From contig NZ_JAASQI010000002.1 of the NCBI RefSeq assembly GCF_011762225.1, positions 372,001-436,000 on the forward strand: a stretch of DNA of 64,000 bases, given 5' to 3'. This stretch comes from Pseudochelatococcus lubricantis. GTDB lineage: Bacteria; Pseudomonadota; Alphaproteobacteria; Rhizobiales; Beijerinckiaceae. The notes beneath the pieces were generated by a model that did not search any database, had not been told where the DNA came from, and worked only from the letters and a program-made list of their open reading frames with translations. Made by a program: the position numbers and the translations under genes. This document shows positions 19,087 to 25,796 of this stretch, in pieces. The number at the start of each line of letters is the position of its first letter. Within the stretch, counting starts at the first letter, position 1.

Positions 19087-19450
19087 GGGCTGCGTGCCGG
19101 GCCGGCATCGCGGCTCCTTCCGTCGGCGCCCGGTTACCGGGGCCGCACCTGATGCAGCATGAAGAAGACGCTCAACACGGTGAAAATGCCAACAGCAGTG
19201 ACCACGGTCTGCATGATAGGAACCCGTTTCGCATTCAGGGAAGATTTGGCGCCCCGAATATCTCCGGCGCGTCGAAAATGCCTGTCGCGCCGAAGTTCAT
19301 CGGCGTGCACGGGTTCCATTCTGCCGCCGATTGTGGAGAAAATCGGCGGCGAATGCGGCAGCAATCCTGTCTTTTTGCGGATGGTAAATCAACGGTTGCT
19401 GCAATGCAGCACGAACGGCGTACGGAGCGGAACGAAACGGAATACAGCCG
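19087..19450. other. 364-bp gap between convergent yigZ and nitrilase genes
   Basis: This gap separates two converging genes. It holds a candidate 26-codon membrane peptide on the minus strand (19134-19214, listed separately). It also has a small stem TGCTGC / GCAGCA with a 3-base loop (19397-19411) just past the nitrilase stop. I see no other coding signal. Confidence 0.6.
19134..19214 (-). CDS. Candidate 26-residue single-helix membrane peptide
   Basis: The ATG at 19214 opens a 26-codon frame reading MQTVVTAVGIFTVLSVFF and then MLHQVRPR. That is a single hydrophobic helix with a positively charged C-terminal tail. About four fifths of its codons end in G or C, like real genes nearby. Against it, no clear Shine-Dalgarno sequence precedes the ATG. 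The frame is open further upstream, but that part has no convincing start and a less protein-like composition. It could be a small membrane protein or a chance frame. Confidence 0.4.
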   Translation of the reverse strand: MQTVVTAVGIFTVLSVFFMLHQVRPR

Positions 19451-20350
19451 TTAAGCATCCTTTCCGCGCGGCTGCAGCGGCACCACGTTATCCCCTTCCG
19501 TACCCGGCAGCGAGAACAGGCGCGTGTGCCGCAGGGAGGGAATCTGGCTGCGTGCCTGCGTGACGAGCGCGGGGTCGATGGTGGCGAGGATGACGCCCGG
19601 CTCCGCATCCGCTTCCGCCAGCACGCGCCCCCAGGGGTCGACGATGATGGAATGCCCCCACGTCTGGCGGCCATCCTCGTGCAGCCCGCCCTGGGCCGCC
19701 GAGATGACGAAACTGCCGTTCTCGATCGCGCGGGCGCGCTGCAGCACCTGCCAATGGGCCTCGCCGGTTTGGCGGGTGAAGCAGGCGGGGACGGTGAGGA
19801 TTTCCGCGCCAACTTCCGCCAGCGCACGGTAGAGATAGGGAAAACGCAGGTCGTAGCAGATCGACAATCCCAGCGTGTAGGTGACGTCGCCGACAACGAG
19901 CGGCACCGTCACCGCCTGATGGCCGCCGGTGTAGGTGGCGGACTCCCGCCAGCTCTCGCCGCTGGGCAGGTCGACATCGAAGAGGTGGATCTTGTCGTAG
20001 GTCGCGGCGATCTCCCCCTGTGCATCGATGACGATGGCGCGGTTGGCGATACGGTCGTTCTCCTGAAGCGGCAGCGAACCCAGATGGATCGTGATCCGCT
20101 TCTCGCGCGCCAGCTCGCGGGCGGCGGCGATCAGCGGATCATGAACCTGGTCGGAGACCTTCGCGAACAGTTCCTTGCGGTCGCGCACCACAAGCGAGGT
20201 CATCTCCGGGGTCTGGATATAGACGGCGCCCGCCGCGGCGGCCTGACGAATCCCGGCGAGCGCGGCCTCGCGGTTGACAGCCGGATCCGTTGTCGAGCGC
20301 ATCTGGACGCAGGCGGCGACGAAGGAAGGGCGGGGAGAGGAGGCGGGCAT
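19451..20350 (-). CDS. Carbon-nitrogen hydrolase (Nit1/omega-amidase-like)
   Basis: This 299-residue protein belongs to the nitrilase superfamily, in the branch near Nit1/NIT2 amidases that handle metabolite repair (for example deaminated glutathione). The Glu-Lys-Cys triad is visible: Glu in YIQTPEMTS near residue 49, Lys in YDKIHLFDVDLP near 118, and Cys in LGLSICYDLRFPYLYRAL near 160. It lies downstream of grxC and comF on the same strand, with 38 bp between grxC and this gene. A glutaredoxin neighbour fits a role in glutathione-related repair, which is inference. Confidence 0.93.
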   Translation of the reverse strand: MPASSPRPSFVAACVQMRSTTDPAVNREAALAGIRQAAAAGAVYIQTPEMTSLVVRDRKELFAKVSDQVHDPLIAAARELAREKRITIHLGSLPLQENDRIANRAIVIDAQGEIAATYDKIHLFDVDLPSGESWRESATYTGGHQAVTVPLVVGDVTYTLGLSICYDLRFPYLYRALAEVGAEILTVPACFTRQTGEAHWQVLQRARAIENGSFVISAAQGGLHEDGRQTWGHSIIVDPWGRVLAEADAEPGVILATIDPALVTQARSQIPSLRHTRLFSLPGTEGDNVVPLQPRGKDA

Positions 20351-20388
20351 CGGGATACTCCTTCAGAACCTGTTGCGACGCAGCCGCG

Positions 20389-20670
20389 TCACGGCAGGGG
20401 TGTCACGGCCTGTGGGTCGCTCAGCAGCTTGTCGAGGGTGCCTTCGGCATCGAGGGCGTGGAGATCGTCACTGCCGCCGATGTGGCGGTCGTCGATGAAG
20501 ATCTGCGGCACCGTGGTGCGCCCGTGCGCGCGCCCGATCATGACCGCCCGCTCGGCTGGCTCCTTCTCGATATCGATCTCGTGAAACGGCACGCCCTTTT
20601 TCTTCAGCAGCGCCTTCGCCCGCTGGCAGTAGGGGCACCACGATTTCGTGTAGATCGTTACGTCCGGCAT
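20389..20670 (-). CDS. grxC: Glutaredoxin 3
   Basis: GrxC is a small dithiol glutaredoxin that reduces disulfides and mixed glutathione disulfides. The 93-residue protein starts at ATG 20670 (MPDVTIYTKSWCPYC) with the CPYC active site at residues 12-15. TVPQIFIDDRHIGGSDDL follows as the cis-Pro and glutathione-binding segment. The open frame extends upstream by 70 codons, but that part is not glutaredoxin-like. It lies between comF and the nitrilase gene on the same strand, an order often kept in Hyphomicrobiales. Confidence 0.96.
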   Translation of the reverse strand: MPDVTIYTKSWCPYCQRAKALLKKKGVPFHEIDIEKEPAERAVMIGRAHGRTTVPQIFIDDRHIGGSDDLHALDAEGTLDKLLSDPQAVTPLP

Positions 20671-20757
20671 GTTCCGTACCATTATTGAACTGATTGCTGT
20701 CCACGCATTTTGAACATGTCCTGTCAAAAAGCGCAAATGCCTTCCGATGCAGGCCGA

Positions 20758-20798
20758 TAGCTCATTACATCGTTTCATAGAGGCGATGTATTGAGCTA
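20758..20798. repeat. Long inverted repeat between comF and grxC
   Basis: A 15-base arm TAGCTCATTACATCG (20758-20772) is matched by CGATGTATTGAGCTA (20784-20798) with one mismatch and an 11-base loop. It lies in the 219-bp gap between comF and grxC, both minus strand. It could end comF transcripts, regulate grxC or be an operator. No T tract adjoins it in the direction of transcription. Confidence 0.6.
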
Positions 20799-20889
20799 AC
20801 CCTTTGATATTGAGTGAATTCTCATCGTCCAAATGAGTCCATATGATCGCAACGCGCTCCAGCAGGCATGCGACGAGGGCGGGCACGGG

Positions 20890-21723
20890 TCATCCCGCCG
20901 CGACCACCCGCGCGAAGACGAGGACATCGACGTCACGCGCGCCGGCGCGCAGCAGCGCGCGGGCACAGGCGTTGGCCGTTGCGCCCGTGGTGAGCACGTC
21001 GTCGACGAGCAGGATACGGCGCCCCTCGACCGTGGAGCGCCGCTGCGCCGCGACGTGGAAAGCGCCTTGCAGGTTGGCGGCGCGCTGCGCGCGCGACAGG
21101 CCGACCTGCGTGTGCGTGGCCTTGCGCCGCTCCAGCACGGAGAGCGCGCACGGCAGGCCGATGAGAGCCGAAAGGCGCGTGCCGAGCAGCGCTGCCTGGT
21201 TGAAGCGGCGCGACAGCAGGCGCCGGGCGTGCAGCGGCACCGGCACGACCAGATCGGCGTCGGGGAAGAGATCGCGCCCGGCGCGGACCATCATGCGGGC
21301 CATCAGCCGTGCGAGTTCCATGCGGTCGCCGTACTTGAGGCGGTGGACGAGCCGCCGCGCCGCCGCTTCATACCGCACGGCCGCCCGCGCCCGCTGGAAC
21401 ACCGGCGGATCGGCCAGGGCCGCAGCGGACAGTATCGGCGCGCCGAGATCGACCTCGAAAGGCAAGCCGAGCCGCTCGCAGAAGGGCCTGTCGATCAGGG
21501 CGAGGCCGCTCCAGCACTGCGCGCAAAGGGCATCGTGCTGCGCGGTCGCCCTCATGCATGCGGGGCAGGAGGGCGGATAGAGAAAGTCGAGCAGCAGGCG
21601 CCAACCATCGGCCGTGCAGCGCCGCACGCGGCCGGGAACGAAGAGGCCGCGCGCGGCAGCCGGATCTGCATCCGGCGCCGAAGGCGGCAATGGCGAAAGC
21701 GAAGCCAGGGACGCGGCCTCCAT
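20890..21723 (-). CDS. comF: ComF family phosphoribosyltransferase-like protein
   Basis: ComF-family proteins combine an N-terminal zinc finger with a type I phosphoribosyltransferase fold and take part in DNA uptake in naturally competent species. Here the zinc-binding cysteines are in CPACMRATAQHDALCAQCW (about residues 53-71). The PRPP loop is ILLVDDVLTTGATANACARAL near residue 230. The VPVPLHARRLLSRRFNQAALL block is typical. Length (277) is at the long end of the family because of an N-terminal extension. Whether this organism is competent cannot be judged. It is divergent from the methyltransferase gene. Confidence 0.94.
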   Translation of the reverse strand: MEAASLASLSPLPPSAPDADPAAARGLFVPGRVRRCTADGWRLLLDFLYPPSCPACMRATAQHDALCAQCWSGLALIDRPFCERLGLPFEVDLGAPILSAAALADPPVFQRARAAVRYEAAARRLVHRLKYGDRMELARLMARMMVRAGRDLFPDADLVVPVPLHARRLLSRRFNQAALLGTRLSALIGLPCALSVLERRKATHTQVGLSRAQRAANLQGAFHVAAQRRSTVEGRRILLVDDVLTTGATANACARALLRAGARDVDVLVFARVVAAG

Positions 21724-21948
21724 TACAAGCCCGGCACAAACACCGACAGACCGGAGCGGCGGACATTGAAATCCGATCGCGCTACTGCTCGGTAGTCTCC
21801 GGTCATCACATCAGGTTTATCCCGAAAGAGCATGCACATTCCAGGTTGAAGCTATATGCGGCGAGGCTTGTGCGAGGCTGTGCAGCGGGCAGCCGGCGCG
21901 CGCGAAAACGCGCTTCCCTTTTCGGGCCGATGCGGTAAAAACCGCTGC

Positions 21949-22827
21949 ATGAGCCATGCACCCCGGATATTCGATCGCGCCTTGCAGCGCCGCCGCCTGA
22001 CGCGCGCGCTGGAGGGTGGCTTCGGGGATTTCCTGCTTTCCCGTGTCGTCGACGACCTCATGGACAGGCTGTCGACCGTCAGCCGCCGCTTCGAACGCGC
22101 GCTCGATCTCGGTACGCCGATCGACGCGGCGGCGGTTGCGCTGACGCGGTCCGGCGCGGTCGGGCAGGTCGTGCGCGTGGCGACCGTGGCCGGCGCTGCC
22201 CGGCCCGGCGATATCGTTGCGGATGAGGAGGCGCTGCCTCTGGCGCCGGAGCGGTTCGATCTCGCCATTTCGGCGCTGTCGCTGCATCACGTCAACGATC
22301 TGCCGGGCGCGCTGGTGCAGGTTCGCCGCGCCCTGCGGCCGGACGGTCTGTTCCTGGCGGCGTTTCTGGGCGGCGAGACGCTGACGGAACTGCGCCAGTC
22401 GTTAACGCTCGCGGAAGCGGAGCTGGAAGGCGGTGCAAGCCCGCGCGTCGCGCCCTTCGCCGATCTGCGTGACCTCGGCGGCCTGCTGCAGCGGGCGGGG
22501 TTCGCCTTGCCCGTGGCCGATGTCGACCGGGTGACGGTGCGCTACCGCGACCCGGTCGCGCTGATGCGCGACCTGCGCGGCATGGGCCTGACCAACACGC
22601 TCGCCGAGCGCAGTCGCAAGCCGCTGCGCCGAGCGACGCTGGTGCGGGCGTGCGAGATGTATATGGAGCGTTTCGCCGCGGCCGACGGCCGGTTGCCGGC
22701 GACTTTCGACATCCTGTGGCTGTCGGGCTGGGCGCCTGACGAAAGCCAGCAAAAACCGCTGCGCCCAGGCACCGCCCGCGTCAGTCTCGCGGATGTCCTG
22801 CCGGACAGGTCACGGCGCTCCACATAA
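21949..22827 (+). CDS. SAM-dependent methyltransferase, NDUFAF5/BioC-like
   Basis: This 292-residue protein starts at ATG 21949 (MSHAPRIFDRALQRRRL), the usual family start; the frame is open 31 codons further up. It resembles the alphaproteobacterial relatives of NDUFAF5, the complex I assembly factor. ALSLHHVNDLPGALVQVRRALRPDGLFLAAFLGG-type segments (here split around residue 110-140) and RVAPFADLRDLGGLLQRAGFALPVADVDR are characteristic. The glycine-rich SAM loop is weak: the expected DLGCGxG reads LDLGTPIDAAA. Function may be modification of a respiratory or other protein; this is inferred from family. It is divergent from comF. Confidence 0.88.
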   Translation: MSHAPRIFDRALQRRRLTRALEGGFGDFLLSRVVDDLMDRLSTVSRRFERALDLGTPIDAAAVALTRSGAVGQVVRVATVAGAARPGDIVADEEALPLAPERFDLAISALSLHHVNDLPGALVQVRRALRPDGLFLAAFLGGETLTELRQSLTLAEAELEGGASPRVAPFADLRDLGGLLQRAGFALPVADVDRVTVRYRDPVALMRDLRGMGLTNTLAERSRKPLRRATLVRACEMYMERFAAADGRLPATFDILWLSGWAPDESQQKPLRPGTARVSLADVLPDRSRRST

Positions 22828-22920
22828 GGAAGCGCAGACCGGGAACCGAACTGAGCGGATCAATTCCCGATCTGGAGCAAAATGCATTCAAGCTGAAGCG
22901 GAATTTTGCCTTATCTGCTT

Positions 22921-22979
22921 CGTCAGTCACCAGAATTCTCCAGGAAACGGTGCCCGTTTCCTGGTTTGGTGACCTGACG
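22921..22979. terminator. Large nested stem-loop between convergent genes
   Basis: A perfect 11-bp stem CCAGGAAACGG (22940-22950) / CCGTTTCCTGG (22954-22964) closes a TGC loop. Around it, TCACCA / TGGTGA and CGTCAG / CTGACG pair again, so the whole dyad reaches from 22921 to 22979 with only short bulges. It lies between the methyltransferase gene (plus) and the 26-codon membrane peptide gene (minus), as expected for a bidirectional terminator. It could also be one copy of a dispersed palindromic repeat. Confidence 0.6.
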
Positions 22980-22995
22980 CGACCGGTGTCCGCAG

Positions 22996-23076
22996 TCACA
23001 GATAGCCGAAGATCAACAGCAGAAGGATGATCGGGATTGGAATACCGATGATCCATAACAGCGCGCCTCGAAGCAT
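22996..23076 (-). CDS. 26-residue small membrane protein
   Basis: The ATG at 23076 opens a 26-codon gene reading MLRGALLWIIGIPIPIILLL then LIFGYL, one hydrophobic helix with a central IPIP kink. A near-perfect ribosome-binding site (AGGAGGG) lies five bases upstream, which strongly supports translation. Small proteins with this WxxGIPIPxxLL pattern are common but uncharacterised in Hyphomicrobiales (from memory; not searched). It lies downstream of the tRNA-Leu on the same strand and ends near the large stem-loop. Function is unknown; an inner-membrane location is likely. Confidence 0.75.
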   Translation of the reverse strand: MLRGALLWIIGIPIPIILLLLIFGYL

Positions 23077-23181
23077 CTTGCCCTCCTGTCCTGTCGTTGC
23101 TTGTCTATGCAATGGCAACGCCGCGATGTCAGGAAGGTTCCGTGCGTAATTCCTGCGGCGCTTTCGCGTCGCGGGCTGAGA

Positions 23182-23267
23182 TGGTGGCCGCTGCGGGACT
23201 CGAACCCGCACGGGCGAAGCCCGAGGCATTTTAAGTGCCTTCCGTCTACCAGTTTCGGCAAGCGGCC
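23182..23267 (-). tRNA. tRNA-Leu (anticodon TAA)
   Basis: The minus strand folds as a class II tRNA. The acceptor stem is GGCCGCT / AGCGGCC, and the D arm is CCG...CGG with GGTAGA. The anticodon stem AGGCA / TGCCT frames loop CTTAAAA (anticodon TAA). A variable arm CGGGC-TTC-GCCCG and T arm GCGGG-TTCGAGT-CCCGC follow. The CCA end is encoded (23182-23184). It reads UUA and UUG codons, which are rare in this GC-rich genome. Confidence 0.97.
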
Positions 23268-23425
23268 ACTTGAACCGGCATCTCGTCCGTTTCGTCACTC
23301 CCGCCGGCTTTTGCCGCATCGTGGCGAATCTGGCGATGCCTGTTCGTCATGTTGGCGGAAGATAGCGTGCGGGAGGCCGGACGTCCAAACTCCTTGTGGA
23401 CAGGACGCCGGCGGCTCGCCGCGGT

Positions 23426-24097
23426 TCAGGCGGAGGACGCCTCGTCGGCGGCCGGCTTCGGGCCCAGGCGCTTGTCGAGATAGCCTTCGACGGTGGCGAT
23501 CAGCGGGTCGATCTGGCCCTCGAAGAAGTGGTTGGCGCCCGGGATGATGGCGTGCTCGATGACGATGCCCTTCTGCGTCTTCACCTTCTCGATGACGCCG
23601 ATGACCTCGCGCAGCGGCGCAACCCTGTCCTGCTCGCCGTGCACGAAGAGACCGGACGACGGGCAGGGCGCCAGGAACGAGAAATCGTAGCGGTTCGCCA
23701 TTGCCGCGATCGACAGGAAGCCCTCGATTTCCGGGCGGCGCATCAACAACTGCATGCCGATCCATGCGCCGAACGACACGCCCGCGATCCAGCAGTTGCG
23801 CGCTTCGGGGTTGACGGATTGCACCCAGTCGAGCGCCGCCGCCGCGTCCGACAGTTCCCCGGCGCCATGGTCGAACGCGCCCTGGCTGCGCCCCACGCCG
23901 CGAAAATTGAACCGGAGCGCCGAGAAACCACGATTCACGAACGTGTAGTACAGGTTGTACACGATCTGGTTGTTCATGGTGCCGCCGAACTGCGGATGCG
24001 GGTGCAGGATGAGCGCGATCGGCGCGCCCTTTTCCCTGGCGGGGTGATAACGTCCTTCTATGCGGCCGGCGGGGCCGGAAAAGATAATCTCAGGCAT
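23426..24097 (-). CDS. Alpha/beta hydrolase (COG2945-like)
   Basis: This 223-residue protein is a serine hydrolase of the alpha/beta fold, in the group often annotated as dienelactone-hydrolase-like or COG2945. The start MPEIIFSGPAGRIEGRYHP (ATG 24097), HPHPQFGGTMNNQIVYNL, RFNFRGVGRSQG, the nucleophile elbow GVSFGAWIG near residue 107, and GANHFFEGQ with the catalytic His near residue 195 are family marks. An in-frame extension to 24199 exists but is hydrophobic and unlike the family start. Substrate unknown. It is divergent from the suf operon across a dyad-rich gap. Confidence 0.92.
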   Translation of the reverse strand: MPEIIFSGPAGRIEGRYHPAREKGAPIALILHPHPQFGGTMNNQIVYNLYYTFVNRGFSALRFNFRGVGRSQGAFDHGAGELSDAAAALDWVQSVNPEARNCWIAGVSFGAWIGMQLLMRRPEIEGFLSIAAMANRYDFSFLAPCPSSGLFVHGEQDRVAPLREVIGVIEKVKTQKGIVIEHAIIPGANHFFEGQIDPLIATVEGYLDKRLGPKPAADEASSA

Positions 24098-24179
24098 TGA
24101 GCACCATGTACGATGTCGCGACAGTACGCGCGACAGGAAAAGCAGCCAGGCGAACCGTAACCGCTCTGGCCATGATGAC

Positions 24180-24197
24180 GCATATATAGTTATATGC
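24180..24197. promoter_or_regulatory. Palindrome GCATATA-N4-TATATGC
   Basis: Perfect 7-base arms (24180-24186 and 24191-24197) around TAGT, in an AT-rich patch about 80 bp upstream of the hydrolase start. It could be an operator or part of a promoter for the hydrolase gene. Confidence 0.45.
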
Positions 24198-24248
24198 AAT
24201 CATGGCATGAAGACCGGCCCGGCTCCAACTTCACGGGTCTTGTCTATT

Positions 24249-24263
24249 TGAGACGTTTTGTCA
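24249..24263. promoter_or_regulatory. TGA-N9-TCA site resembling a RirA iron box
   Basis: The sequence TGA-GACGTTTTG-TCA matches the TGA-N9-TCA core of the IRO box bound by the Fe-S regulator RirA in rhizobia. Its position upstream of the suf operon is where iron or Fe-S control would be expected. The core is short enough to occur by chance, so this is a candidate only. Confidence 0.4.
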
Positions 24264-24264
24264 T

Positions 24265-24279
24265 ATGGTCCAGGACCAT
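24265..24279. promoter_or_regulatory. Palindrome ATGGTCC-A-GGACCAT
   Basis: Perfect 7-base arms (24265-24271, 24273-24279) with a single central base, directly next to the TGA-N9-TCA site. Likely a protein-binding dyad given its compact symmetry. Confidence 0.45.
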
Positions 24280-24283
24280 TCCA

Positions 24284-24379
24284 TCATTCGCTCCGATACC
24301 AGAGAGGGCAACCCGCCGCGTTGCGGAAGCGTCCATGATCACAACGGCCTCCGGCATCAGGACAGGATGTCCTGATCAT
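24284..24379 (-). CDS. Candidate 31-codon Cys-containing short ORF
   Basis: From ATG 24379 the frame reads MIRTSCPDAGGRCDHGRFR and continues NAAGCPLWYRSE, with cysteines at positions 6, 13 and 24. The purine-rich GAGAGG four bases before the ATG could serve as a ribosome site. The 13 bases GAGAGGCACCATG here are identical to those starting another short Cys-containing ORF at 36287. It lies upstream of the alpha/beta hydrolase. It may be a leader peptide or a chance frame. Confidence 0.25.
   Translation of the reverse strand: MIRTSCPDAGGRCDHGRFRNAAGCPLWYRSE
24356..24376. promoter_or_regulatory. Palindrome ATCAGGACA-GGA-TGTCCTGAT
   Basis: Perfect 9-base arms (24356-24364 and 24368-24376) with a 3-base spacer, about 130 bp before the first suf-operon gene. 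This is the longest dyad in the gap and a good candidate operator for the suf operon or the divergent hydrolase. Confidence 0.55.
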
Positions 24380-24506
24380 GGTGCCTCTCTATCACGGCAC
24401 GGGGGGGTAAAAGCAAGCTTCTTGCGCTATATCGACGGCGGAGCGGCGCTGCCCGCGGCGGATGGGGGGAAATCGTGCGGGTATCGACGGAAACAGGTGA
24501 GCAGGC

Positions 24507-25727
24507 ATGACGCGCGAGCGGGTCTATCTGGATTTCAACGCCACGGCGCCGGTGCGTCCCGAGGTGCTGGAAGCCGTGGTGCGCGCGCTCGGTGCCGCCG
24601 GCAATGCATCGTCCGTGCATGCCGAGGGACGGGCGGCTCACAAGCGGATCGAGGATGCGCGCGCGGCGGTCGCGGCGCTTGCCGGCGCGCGCGCCGAGGA
24701 TGTCATCTTCACCGGCTGCGGGTCCGAGGCCAACACGATGGCGCTGACGCCCCAGCTGCGCGTCTCGGGAAGCTGCGCAGCGGGCGCCTGCGCGGTCGGC
24801 GTGGCCCGCCCGGTGACGCGGCTCTTCGTCGGCGCGACCGAGCATCCGAGCGTGCTTTCCGGCGGGCGGTTCGCGCCGGAGGACGTCGAGGCCATCCCCG
24901 CCGACAGCAACGGCCTGCTGCGGCAGGACTGGCTTGCCGAGCGGCTGTCGCGTTTCTCCGTCGAGGAGCCCGGAGCGGCGTTCCTCGTCAGCGTGCAGGC
25001 GGCCAACAGCGAAACCGGCGTTCTGCAGCCGCTCCCGGAGATCGCCGCGCTCGTTCACGGCGCGGGCGGCATCTTTCATACGGATGCGGTGCAGGCGGCG
25101 GGCAGGATGGCGCTCGACATCGGAGCGCTCGGCGTCGACATGCTGACGCTTTCCGCGCACAAGCTCGGCGGGCCGCAGGGCGTGGGGGCGCTGGTGCTCG
25201 CGCCCGGCGCCATCGAACTCGGCACGCCGCTGGTGCGCGGTGGCGGGCAGGAGAGGGGGCGGCGCGCGGGCACGGAGAACGCCGCCGGCATTGCGGGCTT
25301 CGGCGTCGCCGCGGAACTTGCATTGCGCGAGATCAGCGCGTATCCAGCGCGCTTGAAAATACTGCGCGACGGATTCGAGCTGCGCCTCGGGGAAGTGCTT
25401 CCACAGGCGGTGATATTCGGGCGGGAGGCGGCGCGCATCGCCAACACGAGCGCTTTCGCCGTCCCGGGCCTCCGGGCGGAGACGCTGTTGATGGCGCTCG
25501 ATCTCGCCGGCATGGCGGTATCGAGCGGCTCGGCTTGCTCATCCGGCAAGGTGCGCCGCTCCCACGTGCTGGCGGAAATGGGCGTCGCGCCCGAACTGGC
25601 GGAAGGCGCGCTCAGGGTCAGCTTCGGCTGGGCATCCCGCGCTGAAGACGTGGATTCGTTCGTTGCGGCTTTGGAAAAAGTCGTCGGTATGCTTATATCC
25701 CGTCAGAGAGGCCGTCACGCGGCCTGA
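24507..25727 (+). CDS. Cysteine desulfurase (NifS/IscS class), first gene of suf operon
   Basis: This PLP enzyme takes sulfur from cysteine as a persulfide for Fe-S clusters. The N-terminus VYLDFNATAPVRPEVLEAV is typical of group I (NifS/IscS) desulfurases. The PLP lysine is in LSAHKLGGPQGVGAL near residue 215, and the active-site Cys is in SSGSACSSGKVRRSHVL near residue 335. At 406 residues it fits the family. It is a second desulfurase in the same operon as the group II enzyme SufS. It ends 69 bp before sufB. Which enzyme feeds SufBCD, or whether this one serves tRNA thiolation, cannot be decided here. Confidence 0.94.
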   Translation: MTRERVYLDFNATAPVRPEVLEAVVRALGAAGNASSVHAEGRAAHKRIEDARAAVAALAGARAEDVIFTGCGSEANTMALTPQLRVSGSCAAGACAVGVARPVTRLFVGATEHPSVLSGGRFAPEDVEAIPADSNGLLRQDWLAERLSRFSVEEPGAAFLVSVQAANSETGVLQPLPEIAALVHGAGGIFHTDAVQAAGRMALDIGALGVDMLTLSAHKLGGPQGVGALVLAPGAIELGTPLVRGGGQERGRRAGTENAAGIAGFGVAAELALREISAYPARLKILRDGFELRLGEVLPQAVIFGREAARIANTSAFAVPGLRAETLLMALDLAGMAVSSGSACSSGKVRRSHVLAEMGVAPELAEGALRVSFGWASRAEDVDSFVAALEKVVGMLISRQRGRHAA

Positions 25728-25796
25728 GTGACGGGCGACATACCAGGCAGTCCTTGCCAACCCGCGGCCCTTGAACCCGCGACAGGAGGTTATGCC

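Larger units (their letters stand above)
24098..24506. promoter_or_regulatory. Divergent regulatory region upstream of the suf operon
   Basis: This 409-bp gap lies between the alpha/beta hydrolase (minus) and the first suf-operon gene (plus). It holds three perfect short palindromes (24180-24197, 24265-24279, 24356-24376) and one TGA-N9-TCA iron-box-like site (24249-24263). It also holds a candidate 31-codon minus-strand ORF (24284-24379). Unlike many suf or isc loci there is no IscR/Rrf2-type regulator gene here. No other coding signal is seen. Confidence 0.6.
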
